From: Polydactylus sextarius
Lineage: Eukaryota > Chordata > Actinopteri > Polynemidae
NCBI GenBank assembly: GCA_016801845.1
Contig: CM028910.1
Location: forward strand, 15,220,629-15,284,628
Direction: 5' to 3'
DNA: 64,000 nucleotides
Positions 39,226-48,550 of the stretch are shown piece after piece. Each line of letters starts with the position of its first letter. Position 1 is the first letter of the stretch. The notes beneath the pieces were generated by a model, which was given only the letters and a program-made list of their open reading frames with translations, had not been told where the DNA came from and did not search any database. The position numbers and the translations under genes are program-made.

Positions 39226-41787
39226 TTAAAGTCCTTGAGTCTCTGCCTCTTGTATTGGTCTCAGGATGACTTCTCTTCTGTAGGAAAAGTGGGTTAACTT
39301 GACCTTGTGGTACATCTGCTCTCGACTCTGCAGCAGGCGGTAAAGGGTAAGTGTGAACTTAGCTAGTACCAATGAGCAAACAATCTCCACTACCAGCAGT
39401 GTTGTGTAAATCATGATCTGACTCTTGCATTTCTGAATTTTGTGCTGCTTTGAACTTGCACCGTCAGACACTCTGTGCTGTTGTGAAGGTGATTTCTCCT
39501 GAGCTACTGGTTCAACTGGACAGGTGAAGAACACTGAAGTCGTTGGTGGAGTAGGCATTGTTGTTTGGATGGTGGTTGGTTGGGTAGTCCTTATTGTGGT
39601 AGTTGAAGGCCTAGCTGTTATAGGTGTAGTTGTGGTCATAGTGGGTGTGGTGGTGGGTACAGTTATTGTTATAGTTGTCGTGGGTGCAGTAGTGGTGGGT
39701 GTAGTTGTTGTTATAGTTGTTGTGGGTGCAGTAGTGGTGGGTGTAGTTGTTGCTATAGTTGTTGTGGGTGCAGTAGTGGTGGGTGTAGTTGTTGTTATAG
39801 TTGTTGTGGGTGCAGTAGTGGTGGGTGTAGTTGTTGCTATAGTTGTTGTGGGTGCAGTAGTGGTGGGTGTAGTTGTTGTTATAGTTGTTGTGGGTGCCGT
39901 AGTGGTGGGTGTAGTTGTTGCTATAGTTGTTGTGGGTGCAGTAGTGGTGGGTGTAGTTGTTGTTATAGTTGTTGTGGGTGCAGTAGTGGTGGGTGTAGTT
40001 GTTGCTATAGTTGTTGTGGGTGCAGTAGTGGTGGGTGTAGTTGTTACTATAGTTGTGGGTGCAGTAGTGGTGGGTGTAGCTGTTGTTATGGTGGTTGTGG
40101 GTGCACAGGTGGTGGATGTAATTTGTTTTATAGTGGTTGTGGGTGCAGTAGTGGTGGATGTAGTTGTTGTTATTGTGGTTGTAGGTGCGGTAGTGGTGGG
40201 TGTAGTTGCTGTGGTGGTTGTGGGTGCAGTTGTAGTTGGCATTGTGGTTGTTGGTGTTATGGTAGTAAGGGTGATGGTGGTGGGTTTGGTGGATGTGTGA
40301 GGTGCAGTCATGGTGGTTGTTGTTGGAGGAAGTGTTGTGGTAGTGAGTATGGTGGTTGTTGGTGTTGTGGTTGTGAGTATCATTGTAGTTGTTGCTATGG
40401 TGGTTGTAGGTAATAGAGTTGTTATGGGTGGAAGGGTGGGGCAAATAAATTGATCTTCTGTTAAGGACTTGATTTCCATCCCTTTTAGATTTTCTGGAGA
40501 CACACAGACCACAGGGGCCTTGTCGAGTTTGTCAGAGTTCGCTTTTATCCAAAGGTAAAAAGAAATCAGATTACAGTCACAGAGCCAAGGGTTGCCACTG
40601 AGATCAAGTTTTTTCAGTTTTGTTAAAGGCTCAAAAATATCCTCAGGAAGCCTTTGGAGCTTGTTGTTAGCAAGGATTAGTGTGGCTAGTGACTGTAGCC
40701 TCTCAAACACATGTGAATCCAGTGAACTTATCTTGTTGTTCTGTAGATGCAGGATTGTGAGCTTCTCAGGGCCTTTGAAGCTCTCAGCAGACAGAGTCTT
40801 AAAATGATTTTTAGACAGATCTAGTCTCTTGACCTTCTTCAGGGATTTAAATATTCCTTGGGGAAGAGTGCTGAGATTATTTTGACTTAGACTTAATTCA
40901 GTCATTTTCGGCATTTCTCCAAAAAGAACTGGTGGTAGACTTGTCAATTGATTATTATGTAGAGTCAAAGTTTTAAGCTGTGGAAAGCCAATGAAAAATT
41001 CTGGAGGTAATTCAGTCAGAAGGTTACTGTCCAAATAGATCTTTTGGAGTTTTTCTTTATGAGGAAATAGATTTGGAGGCACTGCTGTTAATTTGTTTCC
41101 CTGCAAGGCAATTTCCTTCAAGTTTGGTAAATGCTGAAGAATATCCTCTGGAACGGTGGTCAGCTGATTTTCATAAAGACGTAGTTTTTGTAGATTGTTT
41201 AGGTTTGAGAACAGTTCGGTAGATACAGCAGAGAGATTGTTTTTAGCTAAGTGGAGTAACATAAGGTTTTCAAGATCGTCAAATGTTCCAGCTTCAATCG
41301 ATTCAATCTCATTGTCATGTAATTCAATATCTGTCACTTTTTTCAGGCCATCAAATATTCCTTTCTCCAGACTATGTAGCTTGTTAGCCTTTAGTATTAT
41401 TGTCTCCAGATTGCTGAGGTCTGTAAAGACTCCCACTGGGAGTGACACTAGTTGATTTTTGGAGATTTCAATGTTCTTGAGGGATACCAAACCTTGAAAA
41501 GCTCCTGGCTCAACAGATGACGTATCAGTGTTGAGGAACTCCACCTTTAGAAGCTGGGGAGTTTTAGCAAATGCTCCTGTGGGGATTGTTTTAATCTTGC
41601 TCTGCACAAAGAAAACCTCTGTCACACCTGGTCTCAGTGTGTCGGGAATTTCTGTTGTAGATACTCCAAAAACCTCTTGGTTCTCTTTGGGACAACCTGT
41701 CTCCTTTTCACATCGTTGGTTTTGAGTCTTTGAAAGGAAGGGGAGTGTAGTAAAAAGCAAAAAAAGAAAGATGATTCCTCTTGACAT
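39226..41787 (-). CDS. CPN2-like LRR glycoprotein with mucin stalk and transmembrane anchor
   Basis: An intact single-exon coding region of 853 codons. A signal peptide (about residues 1-22) is followed by a CPN2-type N-terminus, about 13-14 LRRs to residue 397, and a C-terminal LRR cap (NPWLCDCNL to FICPT, about 398-449). Both the N-terminal VEFLNT segment and the cap resemble mammalian CPN2, the secreted regulatory subunit of carboxypeptidase N. Then come about 300 Thr/Pro-rich residues (450-752) with an expanded 13-residue repeat, which should be heavily O-glycosylated. A hydrophobic segment (about 790-817) and a 36-residue basic tail follow. Mammalian CPN2 has neither stalk nor anchor. 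The juxtamembrane RLLQSRE recalls the GP5 tail, and the LRR-mucin-anchor layout recalls GPIb-alpha. A minus-strand acceptor (TTTTCACAG) 9 bases before the ATG joins it to a leader exon ending at 41915. Binding partner unknown. Confidence 0.85.
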   Translation of the reverse strand: MSRGIIFLFLLFTTLPFLSKTQNQRCEKETGCPKENQEVFGVSTTEIPDTLRPGVTEVFFVQSKIKTIPTGAFAKTPQLLKVEFLNTDTSSVEPGAFQGLVSLKNIEISKNQLVSLPVGVFTDLSNLETIILKANKLHSLEKGIFDGLKKVTDIELHDNEIESIEAGTFDDLENLMLLHLAKNNLSAVSTELFSNLNNLQKLRLYENQLTTVPEDILQHLPNLKEIALQGNKLTAVPPNLFPHKEKLQKIYLDSNLLTELPPEFFIGFPQLKTLTLHNNQLTSLPPVLFGEMPKMTELSLSQNNLSTLPQGIFKSLKKVKRLDLSKNHFKTLSAESFKGPEKLTILHLQNNKISSLDSHVFERLQSLATLILANNKLQRLPEDIFEPLTKLKKLDLSGNPWLCDCNLISFYLWIKANSDKLDKAPVVCVSPENLKGMEIKSLTEDQFICPTLPPITTLLPTTTIATTTMILTTTTPTTTILTTTTLPPTTTTMTAPHTSTKPTTITLTTITPTTTMPTTTAPTTTTATTPTTTAPTTTITTTTSTTTAPTTTIKQITSTTCAPTTTITTATPTTTAPTTIVTTTPTTTAPTTTIATTTPTTTAPTTTITTTTPTTTAPTTTIATTTPTTTAPTTTITTTTPTTTAPTTTIATTTPTTTAPTTTITTTTPTTTAPTTTIATTTPTTTAPTTTITTTTPTTTAPTTTITITVPTTTPTMTTTTPITARPSTTTIRTTQPTTIQTTMPTPPTTSVFFTCPVEPVAQEKSPSQQHRVSDGASSKQHKIQKCKSQIMIYTTLLVVEIVCSLVLAKFTLTLYRLLQSREQMYHKVKLTHFSYRREVILRPIQEAETQGL
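39670..40085 (-). repeat. 39-bp coding minisatellite (Thr-rich stalk)
   Basis: Tandem 39-base units encode TPTTTAPTTTI followed by TT or AT. The two variants alternate, so the true period is close to 78 bases. About ten near-identical units are present, with more degenerate ones toward 40250. All stay in frame with the CPN2-like gene. The broken neighbour copy lacks this expansion. Confidence 0.92.
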
Positions 41788-41796
41788 TATTATTCA

Positions 41797-42085
41797 CTGT
41801 GAAAAGAAAATATAATATAATGTGTAATTTGTAAAATTAAGCAGATGGGATTTTGATCTTGTGCATATTTGTAATAACTTATTATTAACAACATGATCAG
41901 CAATATTTACCTACCTAATAATTCCTGTCCCAGGATGAAGCAGAAGGTTGTTACAGCAGCAGCGAGACACGGTCGGAATTTCTGTTGTAGATTCTCCAAA
42001 AACCTCCTGGTTCTCTTTGGGACAACCTGTCTCCTTACAGCAGCAGCGAGACACGGTCGAACATAGTGTCATTAATTTCTTCTGT
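41797..42085 (-). other. Leader exon and short intron of the CPN2-like gene, with inserted coding-exon fragment
   Basis: A 118-base intron (41797-41914; donor TATTAG then GTAGGT, acceptor TTCACAG) separates the ATG exon from a leader exon ending at 41915. Inside the leader lies a copy of part of the coding sequence (about 41970-42036), reading KETGCPKENQEVFGESTTEI. It is flanked on both sides by the same leader phrase 'GACCGTGTCTCGCTGCTGCT' (near 41960-41980 and 42037-42060). The fragment is untranslated in the main frame. Confidence 0.65.
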
Positions 42086-42139
42086 AATGTTAGTTTGCGC
42101 TGTGTTGTGCACCTCTTACAAGGCGTGGTGTAACACACA

Positions 42140-43696
42140 TATGCAACTAGAGATAAGAGGGGGGTTGGAAGGTTCTTAATGTTTCAGCCTATAACTACAC
42201 TGCAAGGCGGTATGGCTCTAAAGATTACAACATGTAAGATACAACAAGATGTATTTAGTCATATATTCAGTGACTTTCCTGATCTACAATGTTTTCTTTT
42301 TGATCTTATTAACATTCAAATTTGAAGTAATTTTGACTCCATAAGTAAGACTACAGAGGCTACAGCCTGATGTGTTAGGTTATGCATTTAAAAATGAAAA
42401 TAAGAGATTTTTTTTTTTTTATTCTTAAATTTTCATGACACAGATTAAATGCCAACACCCTCTATAGTATGGAAACATTTTGATGTATCTTTTTCCATAT
42501 CAGTACAAGCAGAAACAAGATGAAGCATTAAATATTGACAATGTCTCCATGCTTTTATCTCCAGTTGGATTATGTTTTGTTTTAGCTTCCTCAGAAGTAC
42601 ACATTGCCTTTGTCCATTAGTAGATAGACACACACTACAATATTTGTGTTTCATTTATTTTGTCTGGTCTCTTAATTTTAAGCCAAGTGTGGAATTCATG
42701 CACTTGAACCAATTCTTTATTTTCAGACAGCAATTTTACTTATCTCCAGTAGATGGCAGTCTTATCTTGAATTCGATTTCATCAAGAAGAAAGGCAACAC
42801 AAGTTGATTGAGAGGTTGAAGTTACTACCATCATTCCATTACTCTATTTATGACAAACGACAATATTTGCTGATTGATTGCTTTGAATGAAAATCCAACA
42901 TTTGTGGTACAGTATCACGCTGTCCTTTCTATTCTTCACCGTGTCTACTTTAAAATCCACTCAATATATAATGGTGATTTAAAACCTCCTAAAAAATATA
43001 AGTGGCTTCAACAACATAACCATGCTACATAAATAGTCTGTAACATGCTGTATAAGGAAGAAAATCTTGCAATATTGCGTGGAAATATATGTTTCCTTTC
43101 CTTCAGTTCGCTGTTTGAATGTTATACCATGAATGGCTTCATGCAGGAAATGATAACCACAAAGCAAGATAGCTCTGACTGAAAGCAGTGAATTCATTCA
43201 ATAAAAAAATACATATTGCATTGAATTGTGTCACATAGGAATAAAAATGACATCTTTCACCAAGAATGAATTGCCCATCTGCAAAACAGTAAATGTTCTT
43301 CAATATATTGTTAGTATGATAAATGACTGTCAAACAGAAATAATTAATACTGAAAAAAGAAAATAAAATAATGAACAAAATGTTGAGTGCAGTTTCAAAG
43401 TCATAAAAAATAATTACATTGTTTAAGTAATTTTGCATTTACCTTCATCTAAAGGTTTGAGTTTCCCACAAAACAGCTGTGTGTTCTCACAGTTAGTTTG
43501 TAAGAAATGTGTTATTTTGTTACAGCACACAGTACTAGCTGGCAAATTTGACAATTAAAAAGGGAGTGCTAATGAATTCAAAAGAAAATCTGCTTGCTTG
43601 TTTTTTCCAGCAAAAAAAGATGAGAAGAAGCTGTTCTTTCTATTCCTTTGAAGTTTTGACATTAACCATGTGCATTAGATATTCTGAATAAAACAA
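42140..43696. other. Intergenic block homologous to the lrrc15 3' flank
   Basis: No gene. From about 42580 to 43696 the sequence is alignable by eye to about 48665-49950 beyond lrrc15. Shared phrases include 'CCATCTGCAAAACAG', 'TTGTTAGTATGATAAAT' and 'CAAACAGAAATAATTAATAC', in the same order and spacing. It is therefore a duplicated 3' UTR or 3' flank. Confidence 0.75.
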
Positions 43697-45752
43697 TCAG
43701 CAAACTGTTTCAAAGGTTCTTAGGCTGGTTATGTTTTGTGGTTTAGTGAACAGAACAGAGTTTTTGTTTTTGTGGCTTATATTTACGCTACCTCTCTTTT
43801 TCTTTCTCCAGTACACACAGGTGATGAAGGTAGTGCTGATGATGACAGTGCAAACTACTACGATAACTACTGCGATGATGATAAAAGTTTCATTAGAAAC
43901 TGTGATTACAGTTAATTTTGTAGTAGCAGCAGGTACAGTTGATGGTGTAGCTGTTGTAGGTGTTGGTTTCGTTGTGGTGGTTGTGGCTAGCGCTGTGGTG
44001 GAGACAATCGGGGTTGTGGGTGCAGTTGTAGTTGGCATTGAGGTTGTTGGTGTTATGCTACTAAGGATGATGGTGGTGGGTTTGGTGGATGTGTGAGGTG
44101 CAGTTGTGGTGGTTGTTGTTATTGTGGTTGTAGGTGCAGTAGTGGTGGGTGTAGTTGCTGTGGTGGTTGTGGGTGCAGTTGTAGTTGGCATTGTGGTTGT
44201 TGGTGTTATGGTAGTAAGGATGATGGTGGTGGGTTTGGTGGATGTGTGAGGTGCAGTCATGGTGGTTGTTGTTGGAGGAAGTGTTGTGGTAGTGAGTATG
44301 GTGGTTGTTGGTCGTGTAGTTGTTGGTGTTGTGGTTGTGAGTATCATTGTAGTTGTTGCTATGGTGGTTGTAGGTAATAGAGTTGTTATGGGTGGAAGGG
44401 TGGGGCAAATAAATTGATCTTCTGTTAAGGACTTGATTTCCATCCATTTTAGATTTTCTGGAGACACACAGACCACAGGGGCCTTGTCGAGTTTGTCAGA
44501 GTTCACTTTTATTCAAAGGTAAAAAAAAATCAGATTACAGTCACAGAGCCAAGGGTTGCCACTGAGATCAAGTTTTTTCAGTTTTGTTAAAGGCTCAAAA
44601 ATATCCTCAGGAAGCCTTTGGAGCTCGTTGTTAGCAAGGATTAGTGTGGCCAGTGACTGTAGCCTCTCAAACACATGTGAATCCAGTGAACTTATCTTGT
44701 TGTTCTGTAGATGCAGGATCATGGGCTTCTCAGGGCCTTCGAAGTTCTCAGCAGACAAGAGTCTTAAAATGATTTTTAGACAGATCTAGTCTCTTGACCT
44801 TCTTCAGGGATTTAAATATTCCTTGGGGAAGAGTGCTGAGATTATTTTGACTTAGACTTAATTCAGTCATTTTCGGCATTTCTCCAAAAAGAACTGGTGG
44901 TAGACTTGTTAATTGATTATTATGTAGAGTCAAAGTTTTAAGCTGTGGAAAGCCAATGAAAAATTCTGGAGGTAATTCAGTCAGAAGGTTACTGTCCAAA
45001 TAGATCTTTTGGAGTTTTTCTTTATGAGGAAATAGATTTGGAGGCACTGCTGTTAATTTGTTTCCCTTCAAGGCAATTTCCTTCAAGTTTGGTAAATGCT
45101 GAAGAATATCCTCTGGAACGGTGGTCAGCTGATTTTCATAAAGACATAGTTTTTGTAGATTGTTTAGGTTTGAGAACAGTTCGGTAGATACAGCAGAGAG
45201 ATTGTTTTTAGCTAAGTGGAGTAACATAAGGTTTTCAAGATCGTCAAATGTTCCAGCTTCAGTTGATTCAATCTCATGGTCATGTAATTCAATATCTGTC
45301 ACTTTTTTCAGGCCATCAAATATTCCTTTCTCCAGACTATGTAGCTTGTTAGCCTTTAGTATTATTGTCTCCAGATTGCTGAGGTCTGTAAAGACTCCCA
45401 CTGGGAGTGACACTAGTTGATTTTTGGAGATTTCAATGTTCTTGAGGGATACCAAACCTTGAAAAGCTCCTGGCTCAACAGATGACGTATCAGTGTTGAG
45501 GAACTCCACCTTTAGAAGCTGGGGAGTTTTAGCAAATGCTCCTGTGGGGATTGTTTTAATCTTGCTCTGCACAAAGAAAACCTCTGTCACACCTGGTCTC
45601 AGCGTGTCGGGAATTTCTGTTGTAGATACTCCAAAAACCTCTTGGTTCTCTTTGGGACAACCTGTCTCCTTTTCACATCGTTGGTTTTGAGTCTTTGAAA
45701 GGAAGGGGAGTGTAGTAAAAAGCAAAAAAAGAAAGATGATTCCTCTTGACAT
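43697..45752 (-). pseudogene. CPN2-like LRR gene copy with two disabling lesions and an lrrc15-type C-terminus
   Basis: The first 331 codons differ from the neighbour at 39226-41787 by only about four residues, and flanking non-coding bases match too. Two lesions break it. One extra base at about 44757 shifts the frame and gives a stop after KNHFKTLVC. A TGG-to-TGA change at 44513-44515 ends the C-terminal cap (NLIFFYL then stop). Beyond these the frame runs on through a shorter Thr-rich stalk of about 170 residues to a transmembrane segment (VVCTVIISTTFITCVYW), an RKKKRGS basic stop-transfer and a tail ending FETVC. That C-terminus resembles lrrc15 at 49953-51665, not the intact CPN2-like gene. 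A truncated secreted LRR product is possible. Assembly error is an alternative for the one-base change. Confidence 0.82.
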
Positions 45753-45761
45753 TATTATTCA

Positions 45762-46200
45762 CTGTGAAAAGAAAATATAATATAATGTGTAATTTGTAAA
45801 ATTAAGCAGATAGGATTTTGATCTTGTGCATATTTGTAGTAACTTATTATTAACAACATGATCAGCAATATTTACCTACCTAATAATTCCTGTCCCAGGA
45901 TGAAGCAGAAGGTTGTTACAGCAGCAGCGAGACACGGTCGGAATTTCTGTTGTAGATTCTCCAAAAACCTCCTGGTTCTCTTTGGGACAACCTGTCTCCT
46001 TTTCACATTGTTGGTTGATGAAGAAAGATGATTCCTCCTCTTGACATTATTATTCACTATGAAAATATAATATAATATAATATAATTCAGCTGATAAAAT
46101 CTGACTTTCTATAACACTGTAGTAAGAAACACCTATCTGATTAATTTTCTTCGCAGGATGAAAAAAATTGTTATACCAGCGACGACACACAAATGAAAAC
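45762..46200 (-). pseudogene. Leader, short intron and relic first coding exon upstream of the broken copy
   Basis: The intron at 45762-45879 matches the one at 41797-41914. Upstream of the leader exon (about 45880-45945) the coding-exon fragment KETGCPKENQEVF recurs (about 45945-46017). It is preceded by a decayed copy of the gene start at about 46018-46060: the bases TGAATAATAATGTCAAGAGG, then a shortened signal-peptide region with a stop. Further out, at about 46140-46200, lies a diverged second copy of the leader exon (TTCATCCTGCGAAGAAAATT region). Together these look like a nested partial tandem duplication of leader plus first coding segment. Confidence 0.6.
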
Positions 46201-47438
46201 GGTCTCGTGTTGGTGTGTGTTTTGTGGTACAGCCCACAATTGCAAGTTGGGGCGCACCACCCACCAAGTACGTGACAGGATAAAAGCTGCTTCCACTTCT
46301 CTTGGACTCGGTTTTCTGTACTTTGGAACAGGAACTGACACAGCTGATAAAAACAACTGCATACAAAGTCAAAACTAGAGTTCAGTCCCACACCCATGAA
46401 TTTTACACACATAGTGACACATTGTGTCACATAGTGTCACTACATTTTTTCCTTCTGTCAGAGAATTTAAATGCCCAGTAAAAACTACTCTCACCCACAA
46501 AAGACAACAGATGATCTAACATGCAGAAAAAAAGTAACATAATAAGAAAAGTATCAAACCACATACAGATGTATCTAAACTATCAAAACTCATCACATGA
46601 AATCTGTCACATTTACCAGTATTATTGCTGAATGCATTTTCAACATTGCCCTCAGTGATCTAAACCTATTACAAAGCCATTTGCTAAAACTGAATCCAGT
46701 AGCAACTGTGGGGACAAAATTACCAGTAATGCAGTTTATCACTTTTATAACTAGCTCCTTCAGATGAGCAAGAGAAAGATCATGAAGGTTATTTCCCTGT
46801 AGTTCCTCAGGGTATTACTTATTTCCTTTAAAGCACTAGTGTCGATTGCCATAAATTAGTACAGTCCATATGTGATTTTGTTGTGGTGGTCAGCTGGAAA
46901 GGTCACTACTTACCACAACAGGATCCCTAGTTCTGTCCCACTGAGCTGTGATAATGGTATGTGCCCAATTTATTGAACTCCACCATATACAAAACCAGTA
47001 AGACAGTCAAAAGCAAGAGAGACATCCTTCACTCAATTGAGGTTACACTGTAAAAAGTATCTTCAAATCTGCAGTAATTTTCTGTGGTTGTATTTAGATG
47101 AAAATTACAGTAATCAGTCAGTAATGTAGAGTTGTGAGGCACTAAAATCTGTTTACATATTTATTATGACAAGAAAAACTACTATATATGGTTTGATAAT
47201 GTGGTTATTTACCAGATGCACATTTGCCTACACCGCCACTGCCTGAACATCCCAAACACTGTGAAATGAGAAAATACAGATAGATCTCTGCGAACATGGT
47301 TGCTTCACAAACACAGCACTCAGGCATCACTGTAACGAAAATACACTACCTGGAACCAAAGATACAGTATGAATTCTCTGACAGCTGTGTTGAGAACTGT
47401 CAGTGCTGGGATAGACCATAGGCTGCACCCACAGACAT

Positions 47439-47463
47439 GGGGTGGGTGGGTGGGGGTGGTGGG
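47439..47463 (+). other. Potential G-quadruplex motif
   Basis: Four G-runs of 4, 3, 3 and 5 bases are separated by single T loops, followed by another GG-T-GGG. This satisfies the standard four-run motif on the plus strand. Confidence 0.75.
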
Positions 47464-48116
47464 TTCTGGGGTAAGGCGTGATGTGTTATCACCATCTGTT
47501 GGGCAGATACAGTTAGTATCCTATAAAAGCATTTGAGTTTAAATAAAGTTCACCAACACAAGATATATAGTCCCAAGCTCAAACCTTTATCATTTTTGCT
47601 TCCCATCCTGTTGTAACGGTGGGCCTGTTTCCTGCCACCAGTTGTCTTCTCTGCACTGACTAATCTCAGGACACATAGACATGTAGAGATTTAGCCAATG
47701 ACATTTGTGGTCTGAAGCTGGACACCGTTTTTGTAGCCTATCAGAAGACTGTGCTCCTGCTGTGCGCAGTTTGTTCCTAACATGTCACTTTTCTTCATCT
47801 CTGGACTGCTGTTCTTCATACTAATTGTTTTCTCCCAATGGAACATAGGCTGTGCAGGGTAATGAAGTGTCTGCCATGATTTATGTAGTTTCCTATGTCA
47901 TGTGCATGCACACTGCAGTAAAAACCTATTAATAGTTGCTGCCCTTGTGTCGATGACATGCCATTCGTATGCATACAACAAGGAATGCGGATTGTATTTC
48001 ACCCTCTGTGAAGCTGCTTTTTTCCACCCTATAATATCTGTTCCAGCAGTTAATGCCTAATGCATACAGTATTAAGTATTATACAAGTTTATTGGTCAAC
48101 AGTATGTGTAAAGGCA

Positions 48117-48158
48117 AGCTACAGATGATGTGATTAACTAATCACATCATCTGTAGCT
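48117..48158. repeat. Perfect 20-bp inverted repeat with 2-bp spacer
   Basis: The left arm 48117-48136 (AGCTACAGATGATGTGATTA) is exactly complementary to 48139-48158, with only AC between. Complementarity does not extend outward. It could be a cruciform-forming element or the relic of a small inverted-repeat transposon. Confidence 0.95.
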
Positions 48159-48345
48159 TTTGAATGTGAATTGAATGTGTATAATTTTTGCCACTGAAAT
48201 TGATTGATCCTGTTGTTTCCAAGAATTACACGTACAATTCATGTTTTGGTGGTAACTGTTTTTCTGTGATTACAGACTGTATCACCCCTGAATCCAGAAG
48301 CACAGCAGGCAGACCTGTGTCTTGTAAGGTTTGTGTGACTGTATG

Positions 48346-48550
48346 ACATGTGTAGCTGTGTGTTTTTTTTTTTTTTTTGCCTTTAATCAGAGACAGTATA
48401 GAGAGACAGGAAACAGGGAGGAGAGTGGGGGAAGGACACGCATGAAAAGTTGATGCGGTCGGGATTTGAACCGGCGAACAACTGCATGGTATATATGCTA
48501 ACATGGTGCGCCTTAGCTACTCGGCCTTCCAAGCACATATGTAGCTATGT
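48346..48550 (-). mobile_element. tRNA-derived SINE with poly(A) tail and target-site duplication
   Basis: Read on the minus strand, the 5' head carries Pol III promoter boxes: A-box-like TAGCTAAGGCG (near 48510-48522) and B-box GGTTCAAATCCC (near 48465-48476). A tRNA-unrelated body follows ('CCTGTTTCCTGTCTCTCTAT') and the element ends in about 17 A (48363-48379). Flanks repeat imperfectly: ACATGTGTAGCTGTGTG at 48346-48362 and ACATATGTAGCTATGT at 48535-48550. That is the expected target-site duplication, with a few mismatches from age. It is not a functional tRNA gene. Confidence 0.85.

Larger units (their letters stand above)
46201..48345. other. Intergenic stretch with G-rich motif and a perfect palindrome
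   Basis: No coding gene. It holds a G-quadruplex-type run (47439-47463) and a 42-base hairpin (48117-48158), listed separately. Confidence 0.5.

Noticed and set aside
39670..40085. CRISPR-like repeat array
   Set aside because: Units are contiguous without unique spacers and are in frame in a eukaryotic coding exon.
39524..40300. 258-codon plus-strand frame rich in Val/Gly, opposite the CPN2-like stalk
   Set aside because: It is the antisense of the 39-bp Thr-codon repeat. Any frame through a repeat whose unit is a multiple of three stays open. No start context, domain or flanking evidence.
39611..40444. 277-codon minus-strand His/Asn-rich frame
   Set aside because: An alternate frame of the same minisatellite as the real coding frame. 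Composition is dictated by the repeat.
48363..48534. Possible tRNA gene with A and B boxes
   Set aside because: The tRNA-like head lacks a foldable cloverleaf, runs into an unrelated body and ends in poly(A) between target-site duplications. It is a SINE.
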